64,000 bases of DNA from Pseudomonas hunanensis (lineage in GTDB: Bacteria > Pseudomonadota > Gammaproteobacteria > Pseudomonadales > Pseudomonadaceae): contig NZ_QJRC01000088.1 of the NCBI RefSeq assembly GCF_013393325.1, positions 1-64,000 on the forward strand. The letters run 5' to 3'. Position 1 is the stretch's first letter. Each line of letters opens with the position of its first letter. The position numbers were made by a program, and so were the translations under genes. A model generated the notes under the pieces. That model was not told the origin of the DNA, ran no database searches, and saw only the letters and a program-made list of their open reading frames with translations. Positions 7,697-19,540 of the stretch are shown here, piece by piece.

Positions 7697-8671
7697 GTGG
7701 TGACTGAAGTAAAGAAGCTTGTTCTTACCCATTATGAAAAACTGCAAGTTCGGGGTTTGTTGGATGAGGTTATTAAAGAGCCCGGAATGACAAATCAGTA
7801 CAGCTTTATGGAAAAAGCAGTTCTGTATGCCCAAGAATTGCCACGAAGCATTCGTAAAGTATTCTACGACTTCAAACGAAAAGAAGAATTTGCGGCTCTT
7901 CTAGTTTCCGGGAATCCCGTTCTTCGACATGGTGCAGGGGCAACGCCAAAAGGGTATATTGAATTAGAAGAAGACTATTGTTTGAGTGACGCAAAAATCT
8001 TGCATGGCCTATACGGGTCATTACTGGGCGAAGGTATCGGATTCACTTCGCAGCGCGGGGGTAGCCTGTATAACAATATTATACCGTTTAAAGGGTATGG
8101 ATGCATTGCCAATTCAAGTTCTGGGTCTGTTCTCGATTTTGGATTCCATGTAGAAGATGCATTTCACCCTGCTCGACCAGAGTACTTAGGGCTCGTGTGC
8201 ATGCGTAATGATGAACGTGCAGCGACAGTTCTTTCGAGCATTGATGGCATCAAGCTTAGCGAGGAAGAAATGAATGTGCTATTTGAGTCGAGGTTTAGAA
8301 TTTCTCACAACCCAATACACAACACATCTGACGTGGTCGAAGAAAACGCCCAGACAATTCTATTTGGCCATAGAGACGCACCCTGTGTAAAAATTAATGC
8401 AGCCACTTTGGATGTCGGGGAATATGAAGGCATCGAACGTCAAGCGTTGGAAAAACTCTTAAATCACTTTTCAGAAAATCGCGTGACACTCATACTTGAG
8501 CAAGCGGATTGTGTCTTCATCGATAACTACCGGTGTGTACATGCACGTGATTCGTTCAATGCTAATTACGGTGGTGGCGCCCGTTGGCTATCTCGGGTTG
8601 TATTCGCATCAAGCCTGAGGAAGTCCCGAGAAATGCGGGACTCGGTAGATACTCGCGCTATCAATGCATAG
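7697..8671 (+). CDS. Fe(II)/2-oxoglutarate amino-acid hydroxylase, clavaminate-synthase-like
   Basis: A 324-residue non-haem iron dioxygenase. The iron facial triad is visible as H151-x-E153 (FGFHVEDAFHP) and H282 (CVHARDSF), with R296 (GGARWLSR) binding 2-oxoglutarate; the 14-residue H-to-R spacing equals that of arginine hydroxylase VioC. The whole motif block, including YLGLVCMRN, is that of the VioC/MppO/OrfP/AsnO group, which hydroxylates free L-arginine, asparagine or similar at C-beta. The substrate cannot be told from sequence. The start is GTG at 7697, 7 bases after AAGGGG. A racemase relic starts 11 bases downstream and an exporter follows, suggesting synthesis of a modified amino acid. 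Confidence 0.82.
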   Translation: MVTEVKKLVLTHYEKLQVRGLLDEVIKEPGMTNQYSFMEKAVLYAQELPRSIRKVFYDFKRKEEFAALLVSGNPVLRHGAGATPKGYIELEEDYCLSDAKILHGLYGSLLGEGIGFTSQRGGSLYNNIIPFKGYGCIANSSSGSVLDFGFHVEDAFHPARPEYLGLVCMRNDERAATVLSSIDGIKLSEEEMNVLFESRFRISHNPIHNTSDVVEENAQTILFGHRDAPCVKINAATLDVGEYEGIERQALEKLLNHFSENRVTLILEQADCVFIDNYRCVHARDSFNANYGGGARWLSRVVFASSLRKSREMRDSVDTRAINA

Positions 8672-8682
8672 GGTGAAGGCCG

Positions 8683-9572
8683 ATGCATATCCTCAATAGT
8701 TCACTGGCGATTGCCTTCAGCTTTTGGCTGGATGACGAAAATAAACTATATAGCAGTCAATGGTTGAGTGCGAAGCGGCCAATTGTAGTATTGGATTCTG
8801 GCGTAGGGGGGCTAACACTGTCCCGGCAACTGGAACTTCTACTTCCTGAGGCAAGTATACTCTATGTGGTAGATAATGAATGGTTCCCGTACGGTAGCAA
8901 GTCCGGGGCTGAAATTTCTCAAAGGGTACAGCATTTAATTGATCAGCTCTATACACAAATTAGGCCGTTAGCTATCGTTGTAGCGTGTAATACCGCTTCC
9001 GTCGCTATGAAGGACTATGGTCTAGACTCATGTGTTCAGCACTGTTTCTTAATAACGCCCCCCTAGAGGAAGCTGTTGAAATTTCCGACCAAAAAAATAT
9101 CGTATTACTTGCCACTCCCGGCACGGTTAAGAGTAGGTATATTCGCCGCGCGATGGCCATAACAAGAAATCGGGCCAATATATGGCCAATAGCTGCGCAG
9201 CCGTTGGTAGCACTGTCTGAAGCCCGATTGGCAGGGCAGGTAGCAAGTTTTGCTAGTTTCACTAAGCTTGTGGATGACCATCTCACTACAAAACAGCGAT
9301 TTTCAATTGACACAGTTATCCTTGGTTGCACTCACTTCCCTCATGTAATTAAAGACTTGGAAGGGATATTCCCATCCGTTCAGAATTGGCTCGACCCTGC
9401 AAAAAAAGTTGCTCTGCGGGTCGCATCTACAGTGAAAAAAAAGCACGCTTCCATTAGCCAGCCTTTAAAAGCTGTTATCTTTACAAGTAAGCAAGATATT
9501 ATTGGCTATCGCAAGGTGTTTTCGAAAAATGGCTTCTGCACAGACATCAAAACCTTGACCGCTAATTTTTGA
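8683..9572 (+). pseudogene. Aspartate/glutamate racemase-like gene, frameshifted at a C6 run
   Basis: Two frames make one MurI-like protein of about 296 residues. Frame one (8683-9066) has VVLDSGVGGLTLSRQL and the first catalytic cysteine in VVACNTAS. Frame two reads LEEAVEISDQKNIVLLATPG and holds the second cysteine in LGCTHFP (to 9572). They join exactly at CCCCCC, 9058-9063, where one extra C would restore the frame. Such enzymes interconvert L- and D-glutamate or aspartate. An N-terminal extension of about 30 residues precedes the family start. The break may be a real mutation, slippage or a sequencing error. It is coupled to the hydroxylase upstream. Confidence 0.75.
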
Positions 9573-9698
9573 TCGTTGGTTGGTCAGTCAACTAACATAC
9601 GTTGTTAGAAACTGGAAATTTCATTGGTGCAGGCAGAGAACTTCAAATGTCAACGCAACGTCTTAGTGTCAGGTTTTTAGAAGTGGGGGATTTGACGC

Positions 9699-10922
9699 AT
9701 GAATTTTCCAAATAAGAATTATCGTTGGGTAATTTTAGCTGTGGCTACTTTTGCACAAGCTAGCGCTTGTTTTTTCGTTCAAGGCTTTGGGGCTATCGCG
9801 TTAAATGTTCAGTCCGAGATGGGCCTCAGTAATTGGCAGATCGGCACATTGGTTTCGGCAGCACAGTTGATTCCGCTTTTTGGTCTATTGATTGCTGGCG
9901 AGCTATTGGATAGGTACAGTGAGCGATTTGTTGTTGGTGTAGGAACAGTAATCGTTGGCGTTTCATTGTGCTGCGCAGCGCTGGCAAATTCTTACACTGA
10001 ATTGCTTATGATCCTAGTACTATTAGGTTTTGGATACAGCACGGCTCAGCCCGGAGGAAGCAAGTCTGTATCTAATTGGTTTCAAGGTAGTCAGCTAGGT
10101 TTTGCAATGGGTATTCGACAAGCTGGATTACCCCTGGGCGGCGCCATGGCCGCGTTACTACTTCCATTTTTTGCCAGCCAATACTCTGTTCAAACAGCTT
10201 TTTTGGTGGGCGGACTTGTAGCGTTGTTTGGTGCCATCTTATTTGTTTTGCTGTATAAAAAACCTGAGATAAGTCAGGGCATCGAAAGAAAAAAAATCAA
10301 TCTAAAATTGGCGGCTGTGTCCCGACTGTCTATGGTAACCGAACCTGCCATGAGAAAAATCATGGTGTCCGGTGCTAGTCTCACTGCCTCACAGTATGCC
10401 ATTTCAGTCTTCTTAGTTTTGTATCTTTATACCTCAGTTGGGCTTGATAGATCTACTGCGACGATGATGTTCTTCGTGGTGCTAGGGGCAGGCATAGTCG
10501 GAAGGGTTGTCCTAGCGGCTTGGAGTGATCATTGTGAGTCAGGAAGGTACTACCCCGTGATGACTTGTCTCGGTGCGGTAGCGGCCATATTGATGCTGTT
10601 ACCCTTTTTGAATACAAAAAATTTGTTAATGCTAAGTGTTTTTATGGCGTTCACTGGTTTTTTTGCATACGGATGGTACGGTCCATGGGTAGCTTACATT
10701 GCAGAAACTGCTCCTGCTGATCGCAAGGGTTTTGCGCTGGGAATGGCCATGACAGCTAATCAGCTCTCCGTTGTATTGATTCCCCCGATTATTGGCTTAT
10801 CACGGGATAGCCTTGGTACCTATGCTTATGGTTGGGGAACTTTAGCAATAGTATCTGTCATTGTGCTATTTACTACTTTCAACAGAAAACAGGGGAAATT
10901 AGACAAGAGAATGTGCAATTGA
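9699..10922 (+). CDS. MFS transporter, probable exporter of the cluster's product
   Basis: A 407-residue integral inner-membrane protein with twelve predicted helices in two halves. The loop 2-3 motif GELLDRYSERF is the major facilitator signature G-x-L-x-D-R, and PGGSKSVSNWFQGSQLGFAMGIRQAGLPLGG is typical of MFS helices 4-5. It follows the hydroxylase and racemase genes after 126 bases, with a Shine-Dalgarno-like GGGGG before the ATG, so it may be co-transcribed or have its own promoter. By context it would export the modified amino acid or import its precursor; the substrate is not known. The gene is as A+T-rich as its neighbours and was probably acquired with them. Confidence 0.8.
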   Translation: MNFPNKNYRWVILAVATFAQASACFFVQGFGAIALNVQSEMGLSNWQIGTLVSAAQLIPLFGLLIAGELLDRYSERFVVGVGTVIVGVSLCCAALANSYTELLMILVLLGFGYSTAQPGGSKSVSNWFQGSQLGFAMGIRQAGLPLGGAMAALLLPFFASQYSVQTAFLVGGLVALFGAILFVLLYKKPEISQGIERKKINLKLAAVSRLSMVTEPAMRKIMVSGASLTASQYAISVFLVLYLYTSVGLDRSTATMMFFVVLGAGIVGRVVLAAWSDHCESGRYYPVMTCLGAVAAILMLLPFLNTKNLLMLSVFMAFTGFFAYGWYGPWVAYIAETAPADRKGFALGMAMTANQLSVVLIPPIIGLSRDSLGTYAYGWGTLAIVSVIVLFTTFNRKQGKLDKRMCN

Positions 10923-10959
10923 GGCGAAAAAAACAAAGCAGATTTTTGTGAGTAATGAG

Positions 10960-11145
10960 GGTTCTAGGCTCTTTTTGAAGAGTCTGAGAAGATGGTCAGG
11001 CAAGGCGAAACCGCCGAGGAAGCGCAGTTTACTGGAGTAAATGAGCATTCCTGGGCGGTTTTCAAAGGAGCATCACCGAGAATCAAGGCTTTTCAGACAG
11101 GGGCTAGGCTCTGTACGAAAAGAGATGTCGCAAACACCGAATAGA
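10960..11145. mobile_element. IS or MITE remnant with internal hairpin
   Basis: The 9-mer CTAGGCTCT occurs at 10964 and 11104. Between them an imperfect palindrome centres on TTTACT/AGTAAA (11011-11058). The element resembles non-coding ends of insertion sequences scattered in pseudomonads. No transposase frame is present and the family is not resolved. It marks the junction between the accessory region and the core lpd gene. The remaining 11146-11304 bases show no gene. Confidence 0.45.
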
Positions 11146-11304
11146 GCAGGCCAGCTAGACCATAGCTGCATAGCTTTCCGCGACCTTTTCGAGGAAACAG
11201 CGCACCCAGGCATACGATCAGGATCGTCATTCACAATCAATGGCTACGTTAACCTGGCCGCTTGCATCCTGATCTTGAATGGCCACTGCTGCGAACAGCT
11301 GCGG

Positions 11305-12705
<1,401 letters not shown>

Positions 12706-12912
12706 GGGTTCAACTCCAGGATGTAGAAGCGCGAGAGGGGCATAAGGTTAAGCTGAGAAGGAAAGATTGTATACAATCCACTGCATGGATAAGAACAGTT
12801 GGTTCTAGACCATGGTCTTGTTTAGAGGAAACATCCCACCAATGAACTACTCTGTTGCGGCGACGTTCGAAATATCAGGCGTCGTAGTCAATTAGGGATA
12901 GGAGGGTTGTTC

Positions 12913-14097
12913 ATGCTTGCTCAACTTCCACCGGCATTGCAGAGCCTGCATCTGCCGCTGCGGCTGAAACTGTGGGACGGCAACCAGTTCGATCTGGGGC
13001 CTAGCCCGCAGGTCACCATCCTGGTCAAGGAACCACAGCTCATCAGCCAGTTGACCCATCCAAGCATGGATCAGCTAGGCACCGCATTTGTTGAAGGCAA
13101 GCTGGAGCTGGAGGGCGATATTGGCGAGGCCATCCGCGTGTGTGATGAGCTGAGCGAAGCATTGCTGGCCGGTGAGGAAGAAGTGCTGCCGCAGAGGCTT
13201 GCCCACGACAAGAGCACTGACGCCGAAGCCATCTCTTATCACTATGACGTCTCCAACGCGTTCTACCAGCTATGGCTGGATCAGGACATGGCCTATTCAT
13301 GCGCTTACTTCCGCGAGCCCGACAACACGCTCGACCAGGCGCAGCAGGACAAGTTCGACCACTTGTGCCGCAAGCTGCGCCTCGATGCCGGCGACTACCT
13401 GCTCGACGTTGGCTGCGGCTGGGGAGGGCTGGCGCGTTTTGCGGCCCGCGAGTATGGCGCCAAGGTGTTCGGCATTACCTTGAGCAAGGAGCAGCTCAAG
13501 CTGGGTCGCCAGCGCGTCAAGGCCGAGGGGCTAGCCGACAAGGTCGACTTGCAGATTCTCGACTACCGTGACCTGCCCCAGGATGGCCGCTTCGACAAGG
13601 TTGTCAGCGTGGGCATGTTCGAACATGTCGGGCATGCCAACCTGGCGCTGTACTGCCAGAAGCTGTTCGGCGCTGTGAGGGAAGGGGGGCTGGTAATGAA
13701 CCACGGCATTACCGCCAAGCACGTCGATGGCCGACCGGTGGGGCGAGGTGCTGGTGAGTTCATCGACCGCTATGTGTTCCCCCACGGCGAGTTGCCGCAC
13801 CTGTCGATGATCAGCGCCAGTATTTGTGAAGCGGGGTTGGAAGTGGTGGATGTGGAAAGCCTGCGCCTTCACTACGCCAAGACCCTGCACCACTGGAGCG
13901 AGAACCTGGAAAACCAGTTGCACAAGGCGGCGGCGCTGGTGCCCGAGAAGACACTGCGTATTTGGCGGTTGTACCTGGCCGGGTGTGCCTATGCCTTCCA
14001 GAAGGGTTGGATCAACCTGCACCAAATCTTGGCGGTGAAGCCATACGCCGATGGGCACCATAACCTGCCCTGGACGCGTGAGGACCTGTATCGCTGA
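12913..14097 (+). CDS. cfaA: Cyclopropane-fatty-acyl-phospholipid synthase
   Basis: A 394-residue SAM-dependent enzyme that adds a methylene bridge to unsaturated acyl chains of membrane phospholipids. The SAM motif LLDVGCGWGGLARFA is clear, followed by FGITLSKEQ, the CFA-specific VGMFEHVGHANL, and the Y-H-Y-D-V-S-N-A-F-Y segment at about residue 115. The ATG at 12913 has a strong GGAGGG 6 bases upstream, and the TTG 6 bases earlier is less likely. P. putida carries two such genes; this position, beside lpd and cls, fits the one called cfaA, the less studied paralogue. It is convergent with cls across a shared terminator. Confidence 0.9.
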   Translation: MLAQLPPALQSLHLPLRLKLWDGNQFDLGPSPQVTILVKEPQLISQLTHPSMDQLGTAFVEGKLELEGDIGEAIRVCDELSEALLAGEEEVLPQRLAHDKSTDAEAISYHYDVSNAFYQLWLDQDMAYSCAYFREPDNTLDQAQQDKFDHLCRKLRLDAGDYLLDVGCGWGGLARFAAREYGAKVFGITLSKEQLKLGRQRVKAEGLADKVDLQILDYRDLPQDGRFDKVVSVGMFEHVGHANLALYCQKLFGAVREGGLVMNHGITAKHVDGRPVGRGAGEFIDRYVFPHGELPHLSMISASICEAGLEVVDVESLRLHYAKTLHHWSENLENQLHKAAALVPEKTLRIWRLYLAGCAYAFQKGWINLHQILAVKPYADGHHNLPWTREDLYR

Positions 14098-14103
14098 TTA
14101 CTC

Positions 14104-14145
14104 AAGTCCCAGTGGAAGTGAGCGAGTGCGCTTCCACTGGGACTT
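14104..14145. terminator. Bidirectional terminator between cfa and cls
   Basis: A perfect 15-bp stem, AAGTCCCAGTGGAAG (14104-14118) with CTTCCACTGGGACTT (14131-14145), followed by an A-rich run on this strand (T-rich on the other). It lies between two converging genes. Confidence 0.85.
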
Positions 14146-14161
14146 AAGTAAAAACACGCTT

Positions 14162-15601
14162 TTAGAGAATCGGTGAAATCAGCCGCGCAATGCGCATCCC
14201 CAGTTGTTGCAGTCGATGCGTATCGCGGCTGTCCTCTGCAGTAATCTCCCGTGCCTGTTCAAAGTCATCGTTCAGCATGTGCTCGACCTGGTCGGCGAAG
14301 CTGCGGTCGACTGTCAGCAGGGTAATTTCGAAGTTCAGGCGGAACGAGCGGTTGTCCAGGTTGGCACTGCCAATCGCACTGACGTCGTCATCCACCAACA
14401 CCACCTTCTGATGCAGGAACCCTGGCTGGTAACGGAACACGCGCACCCCTGCGCGTACCGCTTCAAAGGCGAACAGGCTGGAGGCGGCATAGACAATGCG
14501 GTGGTCCGGCCGTGATGGAATCAGCACGCGCACATCGACCCCTCGCAACACCGCCAGGCGCAAGGCGGCGAACACGGCCTCGTCAGGAATGAAGTAAGGG
14601 CTGGTGATCCACACTCTGCGGGTGGCGGAGTGAATTGCTTCAAGGAAGAACAGCGAGCAGGTTTCCTGTGGGTCTGCCGGGCCGCTGGCCAAGGCCTGGC
14701 ACAGGACACCGTTGTCCGGGTAGGCATCTGGCAGGATCAGTGGCGGTAGCTGGCGCGTGGCCCAGTACCAGTCTTCGGCGAACGATTCTTGCAGGCAGGC
14801 CAGCACCGGCCCGCTAATCTGCACATGGGTGTCGCGCCAGGGTGAAAGCTGCGGGTGCTTACCCAGGTACTCGTCACCCACGTTGTGCCCGCCGATGAAA
14901 CCGACCAGGCCATCCACCACCACGATCTTGCGATGGTTGCGGAAGTTGACCTGGAAACGATTGAACCAGCCGCGGCGGGTGGCGAAGGCATGGATCTGCA
15001 CACCACCGTCACGCAGCACCTGGCTGTAACTGGCCGGCAAGGCGTGGCTGCCGACACGGTCGTAGAGCACGAACACCTGCACCCCTTCGGCGGCCTTGCG
15101 TAACAACAGTTGCTGCAGCGCTTTGCCAAGGGTGTCGTCATGAATGATGAAGAACTGCACCAGCACCACATCGCGGGCTTTCTCGATGGCAGCGAAAATG
15201 GCATCAAATGTGGCCTGGCCATTGATCAGCAGTTTCACCTGGTTGTTTGCCAGGCATGGCATGCGACCCAGCTTGGGCATGGCGCGCAAGGCTGCGTAGC
15301 TTTCCGACTCACGGGCAGTAAGGGCTTCCTCAACCCAGGGCCGCCAGTTGAGGTTGGCCATGGCCACGTGCATTTCCTGGTTGGCCTGGCGCCGCGCCTT
15401 GATGTAGGCATAGAACGATCGGGCACCGAAGACCAGATAGGGAATCAAGGTGAGGTAGGGGATGAAGAACAAGGGCATGGCCCAGGCAATCGCGCCTTGG
15501 GCAGTCCGCACGGTGAACACCGCGTGCAGTGCGGCTACGATCCCCAGCAGATGTATCAGGCCGAGTAGGTAACCAAAGAAGTAGGGGCTGTGGTAATCCA
15601 T
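14162..15601 (-). CDS. cls: Cardiolipin synthase, PLD superfamily
   Basis: A 479-residue inner-membrane enzyme that condenses two phosphatidylglycerols into cardiolipin and glycerol. Two N-terminal membrane segments ([40 protein letters not shown]) precede two phospholipase-D HKD motifs: [19 protein letters not shown] and [21 protein letters not shown]. The start MDYHSPYFF at 15601 is preceded by AGGA and gives the usual ClsA length; an ATG six bases upstream is less likely. It is convergent with cfa, and both act on membrane phospholipids, though they are transcribed separately. Confidence 0.93.
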   Translation of the reverse strand: MDYHSPYFFGYLLGLIHLLGIVAALHAVFTVRTAQGAIAWAMPLFFIPYLTLIPYLVFGARSFYAYIKARRQANQEMHVAMANLNWRPWVEEALTARESESYAALRAMPKLGRMPCLANNQVKLLINGQATFDAIFAAIEKARDVVLVQFFIIHDDTLGKALQQLLLRKAAEGVQVFVLYDRVGSHALPASYSQVLRDGGVQIHAFATRRGWFNRFQVNFRNHRKIVVVDGLVGFIGGHNVGDEYLGKHPQLSPWRDTHVQISGPVLACLQESFAEDWYWATRQLPPLILPDAYPDNGVLCQALASGPADPQETCSLFFLEAIHSATRRVWITSPYFIPDEAVFAALRLAVLRGVDVRVLIPSRPDHRIVYAASSLFAFEAVRAGVRVFRYQPGFLHQKVVLVDDDVSAIGSANLDNRSFRLNFEITLLTVDRSFADQVEHMLNDDFEQAREITAEDSRDTHRLQQLGMRIARLISPIL

Positions 15602-15692
15602 ATGCATCCTGCTTGCCGAGTACACTTGAGGTAACAGAACACGTTCCCGGTCCGCCTTGCAACCCGAAGGTGGATTTGGCGTCTAAGGCTCA

Positions 15693-15718
15693 GCCCGGCC
15701 CGCTTGGCCGGCTTTTTT
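15693..15718 (+). terminator. Terminator-like hairpin immediately before a gene start
   Basis: GCCCGGCC (15693-15700) pairs, with one bulge, with GGCCGGC (15706-15712), followed by T6. It ends only about 16 bases before the ATG of the DUF3617 gene, so it could act as a leader attenuator or end a short upstream transcript. Confidence 0.45.
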
Positions 15719-15734
15719 CCAGGAGCGTTCGTCC

Positions 15735-16262
15735 ATGAAGATTCGTCTGCCACTGTTGGCGTTGGCCCTAGGTATGAGCAGCCCGCTGGTGCATGCCCAG
15801 ATGCTGCAACCAGGTTTGTGGGAGCTGACCACCAGCAATATGCAGGTCGATGGCAAGCCGCTACCCGACATGGAATTCATGCTCGGCCAGTTGAAGAACC
15901 TGCCGCCAGAGCAGCGCGCAATGATGGAAGGGGTGTTGGCCAAACAGGGGGTAAGCGTAGGCGGTAAGGGTGTACGTTCGTGCCTGACGCCAGAACAGGT
16001 GGCAACCAACGACATCCCGCTGCAGGACCCGAAGTCAGGTTGCACGCAGAAGATCACAGACCGCACCGGTAATGTGTGGAAGTTTCAGTTCAGTTGCCCG
16101 AAGGCCCAAGGGAGTGGCCAGGCCACATTCCTCAGTGATCGGGAATTCACTACCCAGGTAAGCGGCACATTCAACGCATCGGGTGTGCAGCAGCAAGGCA
16201 GCATGAACACCCGTGCGGTGTGGCTGGGCAATGACTGCGGCACGGTCAAACCGCGCAGCTGA
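15735..16262 (+). CDS. DUF3617 exported protein
   Basis: A 175-residue protein with a clear signal peptide (MKIRLPLLALALGMSSPLVHA, cut after HA) and a mature part typical of DUF3617: QPGLWELTT at the N-terminus, then paired cysteines (RSCLTPEQV; GCTQKI; FSCPKA; NDCGTV). It is expected to be periplasmic and its function is unknown. AGGAGCG precedes the ATG. The 3' end overlaps folE2 tail-to-tail by 17 bases, so the two convergent transcripts must overlap. Confidence 0.85.
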   Translation: MKIRLPLLALALGMSSPLVHAQMLQPGLWELTTSNMQVDGKPLPDMEFMLGQLKNLPPEQRAMMEGVLAKQGVSVGGKGVRSCLTPEQVATNDIPLQDPKSGCTQKITDRTGNVWKFQFSCPKAQGSGQATFLSDREFTTQVSGTFNASGVQQQGSMNTRAVWLGNDCGTVKPRS

Positions 16263-17151
16263 CGTCCCATTGCCACTGGCTGGTTGCTACAGCGTCGTGG
16301 GCATGCAGGCTCTCTGCATGTTCCACGCGTAGTTTGAAGGCTGTGCTCCATTCCATTTGCCGTAGAGCCTTATGCAGGCGGCGTGCGGCGTCTTCACAGA
16401 ACATCAGGTTTTGCCCGTTGGCCAACGCGAAGGCTTGCTCGTCTGCGCGCTTTACGGCGGTTTGCACCGCTGTCCCCAGGCTAGCCTCTATGCGGTCGAT
16501 CAACTCGGTGATGGGCAACACCTGCTGATTGCTGTTTAGCCGTACCTGAACCTGCGCGGTACTGCGTTGGCTATGAGGCGTAGCAACAATCCCTTCGGCA
16601 CTGCCAAGCCATTGCAGTACTGCAGCTTTTTCGATTTTCTGTTCGCTGAAGTGCGTCTGAAACTGCTGCTGAATCAGCTGCCGTGCGAGTGCAGCCGAGC
16701 ATGGGCAGGTTGAGGAGTAAGGAACAGAAACGGATAGTTCCACGTGGAACACTTCATTTTCGATCCTGGCATCTACCGTTACGGCGTAGCTTTTCCAGCC
16801 CGCCAATGGGCTGATCAAGGCGGGCCTGTTCAGCAGATGCTCGAAGCTGAAGCGCAAGTAGGCTGCGGAAGAAAGGCTTGCGTGGCTGCTGAGGAAATCC
16901 TCCAGAAGCTGCCGGATGGCGAGTGGTGTGAGAGGCTGGTGTTCCAATGACCCCAGCGCAAGGTAAAGCCGCGACATGTGTATGCCGCGTGAACTGCCGT
17001 CTACCAGGCTAACTCCTGCGTCGACTTTGGCAGCCGCGGTGCGCCCTTCGAATTGCACTGGCAGGGCGATTCCGCACATGCCAACCCAATTCAATGGCAC
17101 GGCATACGCTTGAGTTTGTGCGGCGATATCGGGGAGCTTGAGCTGAGTCAT
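16246..17151 (-). CDS. folE2: GTP cyclohydrolase I type B (FolE2)
   Basis: A 301-residue cytosolic enzyme for the first step of folate synthesis, GTP to dihydroneopterin triphosphate. VPYSSTCPCSAALARQL carries the metal-binding cysteine of the FolE2 family, and the C-terminal third has the conserved FCEDAARRLHKAL. FolE2 works with metals other than zinc and replaces zinc-dependent FolE1 during zinc starvation. The start MTQLKLPDIAAQ at 17151 matches family members better than the upstream ATG at 17163. It follows the small exported-protein gene by 25 bases in one reverse operon, downstream of the Zur box at 17609-17627. Confidence 0.93.
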   Translation of the reverse strand: MTQLKLPDIAAQTQAYAVPLNWVGMCGIALPVQFEGRTAAAKVDAGVSLVDGSSRGIHMSRLYLALGSLEHQPLTPLAIRQLLEDFLSSHASLSSAAYLRFSFEHLLNRPALISPLAGWKSYAVTVDARIENEVFHVELSVSVPYSSTCPCSAALARQLIQQQFQTHFSEQKIEKAAVLQWLGSAEGIVATPHSQRSTAQVQVRLNSNQQVLPITELIDRIEASLGTAVQTAVKRADEQAFALANGQNLMFCEDAARRLHKALRQMEWSTAFKLRVEHAESLHAHDAVATSQWQWDVSCAV

Positions 17152-17176
17152 TTGGCTTTCCAAGCAAGTAAAGGCA

Positions 17177-17557
17177 TCAACGGCAACCGCCGATCAAACT
17201 GCAATGCAGATTGAAGCGCTGCCCGCTGGAGCTGGATACGCGGTTCAAAGTGGTCCAGCCAACGCGGCGGCTGTAACCCACCCAGGCCTCTCCATCGCTG
17301 GCCAGGCCGGTAAAAAAGGTCAATGTGCCGTAGCGGCTGTTGGTTTGTGCCCACAGGCGCCGGCTGTCGAAGTCGTAGCCGCGCAGGTAGAACGTGCTGC
17401 CTTCGGTGCGCACGCTGTAGTAACTGCCTTTGCCGTCCTGGCAGGCGAGCAGCGTGGCGCTTCGCGTACAAAGCGCCAATGCACTGCCTTTTGGCATAGC
17501 CAGCAGTGAAGTCGGCATGACCAGCATCAGCAACGCCAAGACGCTTGGCAGATTCAT
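17177..17557 (-). CDS. Small exported protein of the zinc-starvation block
   Basis: A 126-residue protein with a signal peptide (MNLPSVLALLMLVMPTSLLA, then MPKG). The mature part has four cysteines (ALCTRS; LLACQDG; NLHCSLIGGCR), suggesting two disulfides, and beta-rich aromatic segments (YYSVRTEG; FYLRGYDF). I know no biochemical function. A gene of this kind sits beside folE2 in the Zur regulon of other pseudomonads. It starts 52 bases from the Zur box and leads the operon with folE2, so it should be induced when zinc is scarce. Confidence 0.75.
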   Translation of the reverse strand: MNLPSVLALLMLVMPTSLLAMPKGSALALCTRSATLLACQDGKGSYYSVRTEGSTFYLRGYDFDSRRLWAQTNSRYGTLTFFTGLASDGEAWVGYSRRVGWTTLNRVSSSSGQRFNLHCSLIGGCR

Positions 17558-17608
17558 TTTTCATCCCCGGTGAGCACTCGTCCGTCGAGAACGGCTTGGC
17601 GAAATTGT

Positions 17609-17627
17609 ATTGTTACTTTATAACATT
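17609..17627. promoter_or_regulatory. Zur operator shared by divergent operons
   Basis: TGTTACTTTATAACA (17611-17625) is a near-perfect palindrome matching the TGTTATAxTATAACA class bound by the zinc repressor Zur. It lies between the reverse folE2 operon and the forward CobW operon, so one site can repress both when zinc is present. Confidence 0.82.
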
Positions 17628-17671
17628 GTGCAATGCATCGTTTCGAATGCGTCTGCCTGAAGAGGTTCGCC

Positions 17672-18873
<1,202 letters not shown>

Positions 18874-18877
<4 letters not shown>

Positions 18878-19500
18878 ACGCGGCAACTCGGGCTGTGGAT
18901 ATCTTTCAGGTGCACGGCGATAGCCCGCAAGTTCTGGCTGAAGTGCTGCAGGACGGCGTGAACCTGGCCGTTTGGCGCCGGCGCCTGCCGGCACAGTTAC
19001 AGGACTTTTCTGAATTGGCCATAAGCCTTGGTCAGCCCCTGGCTGATCAGCGGGTAATCGATGTGGACGAGCAGCAGATGCCAGTACTGCCCGATCTGCT
19101 GCGTGAAGCGTCGGATTTACTTGGCTATGAGGCCTTCGTTGCCGATGTGACGTGGTTGGTGGCGGCGTACACCTGCCTGGTTGGCGCACGTCGGGTCGGT
19201 TTACGTCTGCGGGTACTGGACGGTCCTATGTGCCCGCGCTTCCATGTGGATAACGTGCCATTACGCCTGCTCACTACCTATGCGGGTCCGGGTAGTGAAT
19301 GGTTGCAAGAGCAGGATAGCCGGCGTGGAGAGTTACACACAGCTGATCTTCCTGTGGATAACATAAAGCGCCTGCAGCCCGGCGAGGTAGGGATACTGAA
19401 AGGCGAGAAATGGCAGGGCAACGAGGGCGCAGGCCTGGTGCATCGGTCCCCTTCAGGGCAACAGGGGCGGCTACTGCTCAGCCTTGACTGGCTGGCCTGA
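18874..19500 (+). CDS. DUF1826 protein of the zinc operon
   Basis: A 208-residue protein of the DUF1826 family, defined by [22 protein letters not shown] near residue 125, whose H-x-D resembles a metal site. [13 protein letters not shown] and VHRSPSG follow. The function is not established, but the family commonly occurs with CobW GTPases under Zur. The start ATGAACGC overlaps the CobW stop by four bases, so it is co-translated. Another CobW gene follows 40 bases later. It is probably cytosolic, with no signal peptide. The exact 9-mer TGTGGATAA occurs twice in its coding sequence. Confidence 0.8.
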
Positions 19501-19540
19501 CGGCGCATAGTGAGGCATCACCACCGCCTGAAGTCGCCCC

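Noticed and set aside
7492..7707. 71-codon forward frame before the hydroxylase gene
   Set aside because: No ribosome site, no family signal, starts at TTG in A+T-rich promoter-like DNA and overlaps the better-supported GTG start at 7697.
9030..9572. Separate 180-residue gene starting at 9030
   Set aside because: It is the second half of the racemase broken at the C6 run; its apparent ATG lies within the first half's frame and has no ribosome site.
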